From Gammaproteobacteria bacterium UBA7803 (lineage in GTDB: Bacteria > Pseudomonadota > Gammaproteobacteria > Pseudomonadales > Azotimanducaceae), in assembly GCA_002480525.1 (NCBI GenBank), contig DLCH01000025.1:11171-30566 (forward strand): a stretch of DNA of 19,396 nucleotides, in the 5' to 3' direction. A program made the position numbers and the translations under genes. The notes beneath the pieces are model-generated. The model worked only from the letters and a program-made list of their open reading frames with translations, made no database searches and was not told the origin of the DNA. Each line of letters starts with the position of its first letter. Position 1 is the first letter of the stretch. This document shows positions 13,674-19,396 of the stretch, one piece after another.

Positions 13674-14975
13674 ATGACCCTGCCGGCCCGCTGGCCCTTC
13701 GACGTCCGCCGCCTGCCGTTCTTCTACGGCTGGGCCATCTGGCTGCTGTCGACCCTGGGTTTTCTCATGAGCGTGCCGGGCCAGACCATGGGCATGGCGG
13801 TGTTCACCGAGGCGTTCATGGACGCCTTCGGGCTGACCCGCACGGAACTGTCCACCGCCTATTTCTTCGGCACCATGGGCAGCAGCCTGTTCCTCACGAG
13901 GGCCGGCCGCTGGTACGACCGGCATCAGGCGCGCACGATGATGGCGGGCGCCAGTGTGGTGCTCGGCGGCGTGCTGCTGTTCATCAGCGCCATCGACGTG
14001 CTGGTGGCGGGCGTCGGCGCGTCCACCGGCGGCACCCTGGCCTTCGGTCTGATTCTGCTGGGCTACTTCGGCGTGCGCTTCTCGGGGCAGGGGGTGCTCA
14101 CCAGCGCGTCGCGCAACGTGCTGCTGGTCTGGTTCGAGCGCCGCCGGGGGCTGGTGTCCGGGGTGCGCGGGGTGTTCGTGTCGCTGGGCTTCTCGGTGGC
14201 GCCGCTGCTGCTGGCGATGCTGATCGACGCGACCGGCTGGCGCGGCGCCCTGTGGGCGCTGGCGGCCGTGGTCGGCGGCGGCTTCGCGCTGGCCTGCCTG
14301 GTGGCCGTGCGTGATACGCCGGAGAGCTGCGGGCTGTTTCCCGACGGCGTCAGCGCCGAGCAGCATGCCGCCTCGCCGCCGCTGACCGTCGCGTCCGTGA
14401 CCCTGGAGCAGGCCCGCCGCTCGCCGGTGTTCTGGATCTATGCCGCGGCGCTGTCCATGCACGCCCTGTTCGGCACCGCGGTCACCTTCCACATCGTCGA
14501 CATCTTCGACCAGGCGGGCCGCTCCCGGGAGGAGGCGTTCTTCTACTTCGTGCCCCAGGCGGTGGTGTCGACGTCGGTCAATCTCGTCGCCAGCACGCTG
14601 GCGGACCGGATGCCGCTGAAGCCTCTGCTGCTGATCATGCTGTGCGGCTTCGTCACCGGCGCCTTCGGCCTGGCCAACCTGGAGGCCGACTGGGGCTACG
14701 CGCTGCTGATCGCCGGCTTCGGCTGCGGCGGTGGGCTGTGGGGCGTGCTGTCGAACCTGGCGTTCGTGCGCAACTTCGGGCGCGTGCATCTGGGCGCGAT
14801 CAGTGGTCTGTCCACGTCGCTGACGGTGTTCGCGAGCGCCGTGGGACCGGTGCTGTTCAGCGTCGGGGTGGATCTGCTGGGGAGCTACGTCGGGGCCGTG
14901 TGGCTGTGCCTGGGGCTGAACGTCGTCCTGCTGGCCGCGGCGGTGGTGGTCCGCCAGCGGGAACCGGCCCCGTGA
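13674..14975 (+). CDS. Major facilitator superfamily transporter (monocarboxylate / oxalate-formate type)
   Basis: This 433-residue inner-membrane carrier has about 12 hydrophobic segments in two halves. The first follows a short basic lead (RRLPFFYGWAIWLLSTLGFL); a hydrophilic central loop is at about 225-255 (DTPESCGLFPDGVSAEQHAA). The YGW start, the GRWYDRHQARTMM loop with the MFS loop 2-3 pattern, and RGVFVSLGFSVAPL resemble MCT/OFA-like carriers that move small organic anions; the substrate cannot be read. The ATG at 13674 is used. An in-frame GTG at 13656 is possible and would sit about at the transcription start if TACAAT (13644) is the -10, so a leaderless or very short-leader mRNA is possible. 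Two hairpins follow the stop. Confidence 0.88.
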   Translation: MTLPARWPFDVRRLPFFYGWAIWLLSTLGFLMSVPGQTMGMAVFTEAFMDAFGLTRTELSTAYFFGTMGSSLFLTRAGRWYDRHQARTMMAGASVVLGGVLLFISAIDVLVAGVGASTGGTLAFGLILLGYFGVRFSGQGVLTSASRNVLLVWFERRRGLVSGVRGVFVSLGFSVAPLLLAMLIDATGWRGALWALAAVVGGGFALACLVAVRDTPESCGLFPDGVSAEQHAASPPLTVASVTLEQARRSPVFWIYAAALSMHALFGTAVTFHIVDIFDQAGRSREEAFFYFVPQAVVSTSVNLVASTLADRMPLKPLLLIMLCGFVTGAFGLANLEADWGYALLIAGFGCGGGLWGVLSNLAFVRNFGRVHLGAISGLSTSLTVFASAVGPVLFSVGVDLLGSYVGAVWLCLGLNVVLLAAAVVVRQREPAP

Positions 14976-15005
14976 GCGCCGGCGCCCGCCCGCGGCAGGG
15001 CGCGC

Positions 15006-15055
15006 TCGCCGGACGGTGCCGGCGAACGCCCTCTCCGGCAGCGGCCGGAGAGGGC
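15006..15055. terminator. Two tandem hairpins between convergent MFS and SDR genes
   Basis: TCGCCGG/CCGGCGA (15006-15025, 7 bp, 6-nt loop) is followed by GCCCTCTCCGG/CCGGAGAGGGC (15028-15055, perfect 11 bp, 6-nt loop). They lie between the two convergent stop codons (14975 and 15064) and can act for both strands. T-runs are missing, as is common at this GC content. Confidence 0.6.
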
Positions 15056-15063
15056 AGGCCCGA

Positions 15064-15834
15064 TCAGCGCGGCTGCATGCGGATGCCGCCGTCCATGCGC
15101 ACGCACTCGCCATTCATGTACTCGTTCTCCATGAGCATGATGGCGACGTGGGCGATCTCCTCGGGCTTGCCGAGACGCTTCGGGTAGAGCACCTGGGCGG
15201 ACAGCGCCTCGATCACGTTGTCCGGCGCGCCCTGGAACAGCGGCGTGTGAATCAGGCCCGGCACGATGGTGTTGCAGCGGATGCCGATGGTCGACAGATC
15301 CCGGGCGATCGGCAGGGTCATGCCGACGATGCCGCCCTTGGAGGCGCTGTAGGCGGCCTGACCGATCTGGCCTTCATAGGCGGCGACGGACGCCGTGTTG
15401 ATGATGCAGCCCCGGCCGCCGAACTCGTTGTAGGGCTCGTTCTTCTGCATCTCGGCGGCGGCCAGGCGCAGCACGTTGAAGGTGCCGATCAGGTTGACGT
15501 CGATGATCAGCTTGAACTTGTCCAGCGGGAACGGACCGTCCTTGCCGACGGTCTTGATGGCGTTGCCGATGCCGGCGTAGTTGCAGCAGATGTGGATCGC
15601 GCCGAAGGCGTCCATGGTGGCGGCGATCGCGGCCTTGACGGAATCCTCCTCGACCACGTTGACCTTCTGGAAGATGACGCCGTCGCCGAGCTCCTCGGCC
15701 AGCGCCTTACCCTTGTCTTCCTGCAGGTCGAAGATGGCGACCTTGGCGCCCATCTCGTTCAGCCGGCGGGCGGTGGCCTCGCCGAGTCCGGATGCGCCGC
15801 CGGTGATGACCGCGACTTTACCTTTGATGTCCAT
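15064..15834 (-). CDS. Short-chain dehydrogenase, 3-hydroxyacyl-CoA dehydrogenase type II-like
   Basis: This 256-residue Rossmann enzyme oxidises a hydroxyl to a ketone with NAD+. It shows TGGASGLG (11-18), the acidic residue of DLQED for NAD over NADP, the NNAG-position variant CNYAGIG, and the catalytic triad S149, Y162, K166 in the YSASK context. Overall it resembles the HSD17B10 / type-II 3-hydroxyacyl-CoA dehydrogenase group (SASKGGIVGMTLPIARDLST, then IVPGLIHTPLFQGAP). Its likely role is the third step of beta-oxidation of fatty or branched acyl-CoA, though members also oxidise steroids. The start is supported by AGGGGG 5 nt before the ATG. A consensus TATAAT lies about 35 nt upstream; the gene is divergent from the dioxygenase gene. 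Confidence 0.92.
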   Translation of the reverse strand: MDIKGKVAVITGGASGLGEATARRLNEMGAKVAIFDLQEDKGKALAEELGDGVIFQKVNVVEEDSVKAAIAATMDAFGAIHICCNYAGIGNAIKTVGKDGPFPLDKFKLIIDVNLIGTFNVLRLAAAEMQKNEPYNEFGGRGCIINTASVAAYEGQIGQAAYSASKGGIVGMTLPIARDLSTIGIRCNTIVPGLIHTPLFQGAPDNVIEALSAQVLYPKRLGKPEEIAHVAIMLMENEYMNGECVRMDGGIRMQPR

Positions 15835-15868
15835 GGTTCCCCCTGGGTTGGAAATTTCGAGGCGGCGG

Positions 15869-15898
15869 ATTATACGGGGTTCGCCGGCCCGGGGCGAT
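15869..15898 (-). promoter_or_regulatory. Promoter of the SDR gene with consensus TATAAT
   Basis: On the minus strand a perfect TATAAT (15874-15869) stands out in GC-rich sequence, 34 nt before the SDR ATG. The -35 position (ATCGCC or TCGCCC) is far from consensus, which suggests an activator or a weak constitutive promoter. On the other strand, TTGACG at 15903 may be part of the dioxygenase promoter. Confidence 0.6.
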
Positions 15899-15969
15899 TC
15901 GGTTGACGCCTTCCGGGGCAGGGTGCAGCATCCTGCGCGATGCGGTGGGAGAGCGGCGAGGGGCAGGCG

Positions 15970-16893
15970 ATGACCGATTCGGCAGGCATACCGGACGACT
16001 GGCGGGTGGAACGGCTGGCGGGCGCGCTCGGCGCCGAGGTGCACGGGCCGGACCTGGCCGCGCTGGACGACGCCGGCTTCGCCGCCGTGCGGCGGCTGCT
16101 GCTCGATCATCTGGTGCTGTTCTTTCCCGGCCAGAACCTGTCCGTGGACGACCACGTCGAGTTCGGCCGGCGGTTCGGCCCCCTCGAGGCGCATCCGAAC
16201 CTGAAGAATCCCTTCACCCAGCATCCCGAGCTGTTCGAGCTGGCCGCGACCCACGGCGGCGTGGCCGACGAATGGCACACCGATCTGACGTTCCGCGAGG
16301 ATCCGGCGGTGCTGTCGGTGCTGCAGCTCAAGAAGGCGCCGCCCGTGGGCGGCGACACCCAGTGGGCCAGCCTCTACGCCGCCTACGACGAACTGTCCGA
16401 GCCGATGAAGGCCCTGTGCGACGGCCTGACGGCGCTGCACGACGCGCTGCCGCACAACCGGCCGGAGCAGATGGCCATTCACCCGGTGGTGCGGGTGCAT
16501 CCGGAGACCGGGCGGCGGGCGCTGTACGTCAACGAGCACTTCACCCGGCGGCTGGTGGAGCTCAACGCCACCGAGAGCGAGGCGCTGCTGGGCTATCTCA
16601 CGCGCTGGGTCGCCAATCCGCGGTTCACGGTGCGGTACCGCTGGCAGGAGGGGACCGTAGCCATCTGGGACAACCGCTGCACCCAGCACTTCGTGCTGAA
16701 CGACTTCGAGGGGGAGCGGATCATTCAGCGCGTCACCGTGATGGGCGACCATCCGGAGGCCGCGAGCCGGTCTCCCTGGCAGCCCTGGGTGCGGCCGGGG
16801 CGGCGTTCGGCGACCAGCCGCCACGACCGTCAGCTCGCCCTGTTTCTGCGGGATCGGGCGTCCGGCGACCGGGACGCGGGCAGCGGCGGCTGA
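15970..16893 (+). CDS. TauD/TfdA-family Fe(II)/2-oxoglutarate-dependent dioxygenase
   Basis: This 307-residue cytosolic non-haem iron enzyme couples 2-oxoglutarate decarboxylation to hydroxylation of a substrate. The facial triad is visible: H103 and D105 in EWHTDLTF and H240 in CTQHFVLND, with R254 (IIQRVTVMGD) placed to bind 2-oxoglutarate. GGDTQWASLYAAYDELSE is typical of TauD relatives. The family uses taurine, alkyl sulfates, 2,4-D, and others, so the substrate is open; sulfonate or sulfate-ester use would be the default guess. The last 35 residues are Arg-rich and unlike the core. The ATG at 15970 was chosen for GAGGGG 8 nt upstream; an in-frame ATG at 15940 would add ten residues. No transporter or sulfonate gene is adjacent. 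Confidence 0.9.
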   Translation: MTDSAGIPDDWRVERLAGALGAEVHGPDLAALDDAGFAAVRRLLLDHLVLFFPGQNLSVDDHVEFGRRFGPLEAHPNLKNPFTQHPELFELAATHGGVADEWHTDLTFREDPAVLSVLQLKKAPPVGGDTQWASLYAAYDELSEPMKALCDGLTALHDALPHNRPEQMAIHPVVRVHPETGRRALYVNEHFTRRLVELNATESEALLGYLTRWVANPRFTVRYRWQEGTVAIWDNRCTQHFVLNDFEGERIIQRVTVMGDHPEAASRSPWQPWVRPGRRSATSRHDRQLALFLRDRASGDRDAGSGG

Positions 16894-16941
16894 GGCGGTG
16901 GCCCCGCCGGTTGGGCGAGGCCGCTCCCAGTCCGTATTTTT

Positions 16942-16961
16942 CTGTCAACATACTCTGTCAA
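16942..16961. promoter_or_regulatory. Direct repeat CTGTCAA upstream of the ferredoxin/P450 genes
   Basis: CTGTCAA occurs at 16942-16948 and 16955-16961, a 13-bp period, in the only AT-rich stretch of the 261-bp gap before the ferredoxin gene. On the minus strand each copy reads TTGACAG. They may be half-sites of a regulator; a minus-strand promoter is less likely because no gene lies that way. Confidence 0.35.
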
Positions 16962-17050
16962 TAAACCTGCACTAAAGCCCGGGCGGGGCGGGTCTCTGCC
17001 CGTTACGATTCGTTACCAATCCATCAATGTAGCTACTGTCATCATTGCGC

Positions 17051-17101
17051 GAATGAGGCTATCCTTTGGCCTCGTTCATTCAGTTGGGCTTGTCGTATAG
17101 A
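17051..17101 (+). promoter_or_regulatory. Imperfect inverted repeat and candidate -10 before ferredoxin gene
   Basis: GAATGAGGC (17051-17059) and GCCTCGTTC (17069-17077) pair at 8 of 9 positions around a 9-nt loop. TATAGA at 17096-17101 could be the -10, giving a leader of about 45 nt; the -35 at that spacing (CGTTCA) lies inside the right arm, so a protein bound to the repeat could control the promoter. Confidence 0.35.
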
Positions 17102-17154
17102 GCCCGAATCGAGCTTCCCTCCGGGGAAATGGAAAGAGAGAGAGGAAACGGTTC

Positions 17155-17475
17155 ATGCCCAAGATCACCTTCATCGAGCACGACGGCACGGAACACACCG
17201 TCGATGGGGAAGTCGGCTTGTCGGTCATGCGGGCCGCCATCGACAACCTGGTGCCCGGCATCGACGCCGACTGCGGCGGCGAGTGCTCCTGTGCGACCTG
17301 CCACGTCTACGTCGACCCGTCGTGGATGGACAAGGTGGGCCAGCCGAGCGACCGGGAGGAGTCGATGCTCGATCTCAACCCGGAGCGTGAGTCCAACTCG
17401 CGCCTGTCCTGCCAGATTCCGGTGACGGAGGACCTCGACGGTCTCAAGGTCACCGTGCCCGAATTCCAGATGTAA
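17155..17475 (+). CDS. Putidaredoxin/adrenodoxin-type [2Fe-2S] ferredoxin
   Basis: This 106-residue ferredoxin delivers single electrons to the neighbouring P450s. The four cluster ligands fit the family spacing exactly: C40-x5-C46-x2-C49 in CGGECSCATC and C86 in RLSCQIPV; an extra Cys (C44) lies within the loop. The acidic patch (DREESMLDLNPERE) is the usual docking surface for the P450 and the reductase. It starts MPKITFIEHDG, with AGGA 9 nt before the ATG. The CYP153 gene begins 38 nt after its stop, so the two are almost certainly cotranscribed. The matching ferredoxin reductase is not in the window. Confidence 0.95.
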   Translation: MPKITFIEHDGTEHTVDGEVGLSVMRAAIDNLVPGIDADCGGECSCATCHVYVDPSWMDKVGQPSDREESMLDLNPERESNSRLSCQIPVTEDLDGLKVTVPEFQM

Positions 17476-17513
17476 CCCATCTGCGTCAAACGAACCCACA
17501 CAGGGAGCGCGTC

Positions 17514-18788
17514 ATGAGTGAAGCAACCAACACCCAGCCGGAATTCCAGATCCAGACGGAGTACGTGGCCGATCCATACACGCTGCCCCTGGAGGACGTG
17601 AACCCGGCCCAGGGCGTCCTGTTCCAGAACGACGCCCACTGGCCGTATTTCGAGCGGCTGCGCAAGGAAGACCCCGTCCACTGGTCCGCCGAGAGCGAGT
17701 TCGGCCCGTACTGGTCCGTGACCAAGTACCAGGACATCAAGTACGTGGACATGAACCACCAGATCTTCTCCTCCGAGGGCGGCATCACGCTGGCCGACCA
17801 GGACGAGGACTTCACGCTGCCGATGTTCATCGCCATGGACCCGCCGAAGCACGACGAGCAGCGCAAGGTGGTCGCGCCCGTGGCCGGCCCGCGGAACCTG
17901 GCGGCGCTGGAGCCGGAGATCCGTCAGCGGGTGTGCAACATCCTCGACGACCTGCCCCGGGGCGAGGAGTTCAACTGGGTCAAGCACCTGTCGATCGAAC
18001 TGACGACCCAGATGCTGGCCACGCTGTTCGACTTCCCCTTCGAGGACCGCTACAAGCTGACCCGCTGGTCGGACGTGGCCACGGCGCCGCCCGGCACCGG
18101 GATCGTCGAGTCCGAGGAGCAGCGGCGGGCGGAACTGCTGGAGTGCCTCGAGTACTTCACCGGCCTGTGGCACGAGCGCGCCAAGCGTGACGAGCCCGGC
18201 AACGACCTGATCTCGATGCTGGCCCACGGCGGGTCGACCCGCGACATGCTGGACCGGCCGATGGAGTATCTCGGCAACCTGATTCTGCTGATCGTCGGCG
18301 GCAACGACACGACCCGGAACTCGCTGACGGGCGGCGTGCTGGCGCTGAACCAGAATCCCGCCGAGTACGACAAGCTGCGGCAGGACCCGAAGCTCATCCC
18401 GAACATGGTGGCGGAGATCATCCGCTGGCAGACGCCGCTGGCGCACATGCGCCGCAGGGCGCTGGTGGATACCGAGCTCGGCGGCAAGCAGATCAAGGCC
18501 GGCGACAAGGTGTGCATGTGGTACGTGTCCGGCAACCGCGACCCGGAGATGTTCGACGACCCCGACGCGTTCGTCATCGACCGTCCGAACGCGCGCAGCC
18601 ACATCAGCTTCGGCTTCGGCATTCACCGCTGCATGGGCAACCGGGTCGGCGAGATGCAGCTGCGCATCGTCTGGGAGGAGCTGCTCAAGCGGTTCCACAA
18701 GGTCGAGGTGACCGGCGAGCCCGAGCGCGTGTACTCGTCCTTCGTGAAGGGCTACTCCGAACTGCCGGTGCGCCTGATCGAAAACTGA
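17514..18788 (+). CDS. cyp153: Cytochrome P450, CYP153-type alkane/fatty hydroxylase
   Basis: This 424-residue soluble class I P450 is expected to hydroxylate hydrocarbon chains at the terminal carbon with electrons from the ferredoxin. Seen directly: the I-helix oxygen-activation motif GGNDTTRNS (from residue 262), ExxR as EIIR (301-304), and the haem-binding loop FGFGIHRCMGNR with the thiolate C373. Several stretches are characteristic of the CYP153 family: IAMDPPKHDEQRK, LIVGGNDTTRNSLTGGVLA, TPLAHMRRRALVDTELGGK and MWYVSGNRDPEMF. The length matches CYP153 enzymes (about 420). The start has GGGAG 7 nt upstream. Within CYP153, substrates range from medium-chain alkanes and alicyclics to fatty acids and terpenes, so the natural substrate is open. 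A close paralogue follows. Confidence 0.94.
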   Translation: MSEATNTQPEFQIQTEYVADPYTLPLEDVNPAQGVLFQNDAHWPYFERLRKEDPVHWSAESEFGPYWSVTKYQDIKYVDMNHQIFSSEGGITLADQDEDFTLPMFIAMDPPKHDEQRKVVAPVAGPRNLAALEPEIRQRVCNILDDLPRGEEFNWVKHLSIELTTQMLATLFDFPFEDRYKLTRWSDVATAPPGTGIVESEEQRRAELLECLEYFTGLWHERAKRDEPGNDLISMLAHGGSTRDMLDRPMEYLGNLILLIVGGNDTTRNSLTGGVLALNQNPAEYDKLRQDPKLIPNMVAEIIRWQTPLAHMRRRALVDTELGGKQIKAGDKVCMWYVSGNRDPEMFDDPDAFVIDRPNARSHISFGFGIHRCMGNRVGEMQLRIVWEELLKRFHKVEVTGEPERVYSSFVKGYSELPVRLIEN

Positions 18789-18813
18789 TCCGACAGCGTC
18801 TGGTACAACCTTG

Positions 18814-18887
18814 CTGTAGGAGCGATCTCCAGATCGCGATTTTGCTGTCTTCCTGGCGAAATCACGATCTGGAGATCGCTCCTACAG
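18814..18887. repeat. REPIN-like pair of inverted REP sequences
   Basis: Two perfect 23-bp arms (18814-18836 and 18865-18887) begin and end with CTGTAGGAGCGATCTCC and its complement, and enclose 28 nt. Pairing continues inwards (ATCGCGATTTTGC against GCGAAATCACGAT) with two mismatches. Each arm carries its own small palindrome GCGATCT-CC-AGATCGC after a GTAGGA head, the form of a REP element. REP pairs in inverted order (REPINs) are spread by RAYT transposases in many Gammaproteobacteria. The hairpin could also reduce read-through or stabilise the upstream P450 mRNA. Confidence 0.85.
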
Positions 18888-18919
18888 TCTGACTCATACA
18901 ATCAAGCCCCTCTGGAATC

Positions 18920-19396
18920 ATGAGCGAAGCAATCGACACCCCCGTCTACGAACCGGCCGCCGACCCCTGGTCGGCGCCCATCGACCAGGTGGATCCCGCG
19001 TTCCGGCGTCTGTTCTTCGACGACACGGTGCTGGATCACTTCAAGCGCCTGCGTCAGGACGATCCGGTCCACTACCACGCGGACAGCCAGTTCGGCCCGT
19101 ACTGGTCCATCACCAGCTACGAGCACATCAAGCACGTGGACATGCACCACGAGGTGTACTCGTCGGCCCAGGGCATCAGCATCTTCGACGGCAGCGAAGA
19201 CTTCCGGACGCCGATGTTCATCGCCATGGACCCGCCGAAGCACGACGTGCAGCGCAAGGCCGTGGCGCCGGTGGCGGGTCCGCGCAATCTGGCCGCGCTG
19301 GAGCCGGAGATCCGGCAGCGGGTGTGCCGCATCCTCGACGCGTTGCCGGTGGGCGAGACCTTCGACTGGGTCGACCGGGTGTCCATCGAGCTGACC
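18920..19396 (+). CDS. cyp153: Second CYP153-type cytochrome P450, C-terminal part outside window
   Basis: The first 159 codons of a paralogue of the preceding P450 are present; the frame is open at the last base. It begins MSEAIDTPVYEPAADPWSAP and follows the neighbour closely (FGPYWSITSYEHIKHVDMHH, MFIAMDPPKHDVQRKAVAPV, AGPRNLAALEPEIRQRVC). The I-helix, ExxR and haem loop lie beyond the edge, so whether it is complete is unknown. N-terminal differences (residues 1-60) suggest a different substrate range. A 38-nt stretch is identical to the upstream gene, indicating tandem duplication with strong selection or conversion. The ATG at 18920 aligns with MSEA of the first copy; the ribosome-binding site is weak (GGA). 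Confidence 0.9.
   Translation, partial: MSEAIDTPVYEPAADPWSAPIDQVDPAFRRLFFDDTVLDHFKRLRQDDPVHYHADSQFGPYWSITSYEHIKHVDMHHEVYSSAQGISIFDGSEDFRTPMFIAMDPPKHDVQRKAVAPVAGPRNLAALEPEIRQRVCRILDALPVGETFDWVDRVSIELT

Noticed and set aside
13611..15113. Minus-strand frame covering the MFS gene and running into the CPAC gene
   Set aside because: Only its last 99 codons (13311-13610) are protein-like; the rest is a Gln/His/Arg-rich shadow of the transporter.
16943..16961. Two TTGACA boxes on the minus strand as -35 elements
   Set aside because: No acceptable -10 at 16-18 bp and no minus-strand gene downstream; listed only as possible half-sites.
17465..17549. GAATTCCAGAT repeated at the end of the ferredoxin gene and the start of the first P450 gene
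   Set aside because: An 11-nt repeat encoding PEFQ in both proteins; too short to claim recombination and probably chance.

Overview
The window reads as chromosome from a very GC-rich, probably aerobic, Gram-negative bacterium. It has a TonB-dependent outer-membrane receptor, a lipobox protein, a RhlE helicase with an Arg-rich tail, a short PutA, and a GTAGGAGCG-type extragenic palindrome. Together these suggest Pseudomonadota, most likely Gammaproteobacteria; that placement is inference. No rRNA, tRNA, CRISPR array, transposase or prophage gene was seen.

Left part (1-5940). On the minus strand, in transcription order, are an AMP-forming acyl-CoA ligase (1062-2510), a small exported protein (592-960), a perfect hairpin (558-583), a short reading frame that looks frameshifted (273-453), and a lipoprotein that leaves the window (1-225). 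Divergent from the ligase is a 936-residue TonB-dependent receptor (2775-5585), preceded by a perfect 11-bp leader hairpin. It converges on a small uncharacterised protein (5623-5937), which is preceded by an overlapping 34-codon frame (5925-6029).

Middle part (5940-13670). A RhlE-type DEAD-box RNA helicase (6422-7843) faces a 95-residue RRM RNA-binding protein (7931-8218) across two tandem hairpins. The RRM gene has a recognisable sigma70-like promoter and a leader of about 190 nt. Next are a 62-residue basic protein, an FMN-dependent alpha-hydroxy-acid dehydrogenase (8905-10044) and, divergently, a bifunctional proline/P5C dehydrogenase PutA without the DNA-binding domain (10113-13256). A 99-residue protein with a CPAC motif and a divergent MFS carrier (13674-14975) share a 63-bp spacer centred on the palindrome ATTGTACAAT.

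Right part (15064-19396). A type-II 3-hydroxyacyl-CoA dehydrogenase-like SDR (minus, with a perfect TATAAT) is divergent from a TauD-type Fe(II)/2-oxoglutarate dioxygenase. A putidaredoxin-type [2Fe-2S] ferredoxin (17155-17475) follows, then a CYP153-type cytochrome P450 (17514-18788) and a second CYP153 paralogue cut by the window end (18920-). A 74-bp REPIN-like double palindrome lies between the two P450 genes.

How the genes fit together. The ferredoxin and CYP153 pair would hydroxylate alkanes or other hydrophobic hydrocarbons at the terminal carbon. The acyl-CoA ligase and the SDR could feed downstream fatty-acid oxidation, and the TonB receptor could bring in a hydrophobic or chelated nutrient. 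Only the ferredoxin/P450 pair is tightly linked. The rest is a mosaic of single-gene units in alternating orientation, so the pathway link is inference.
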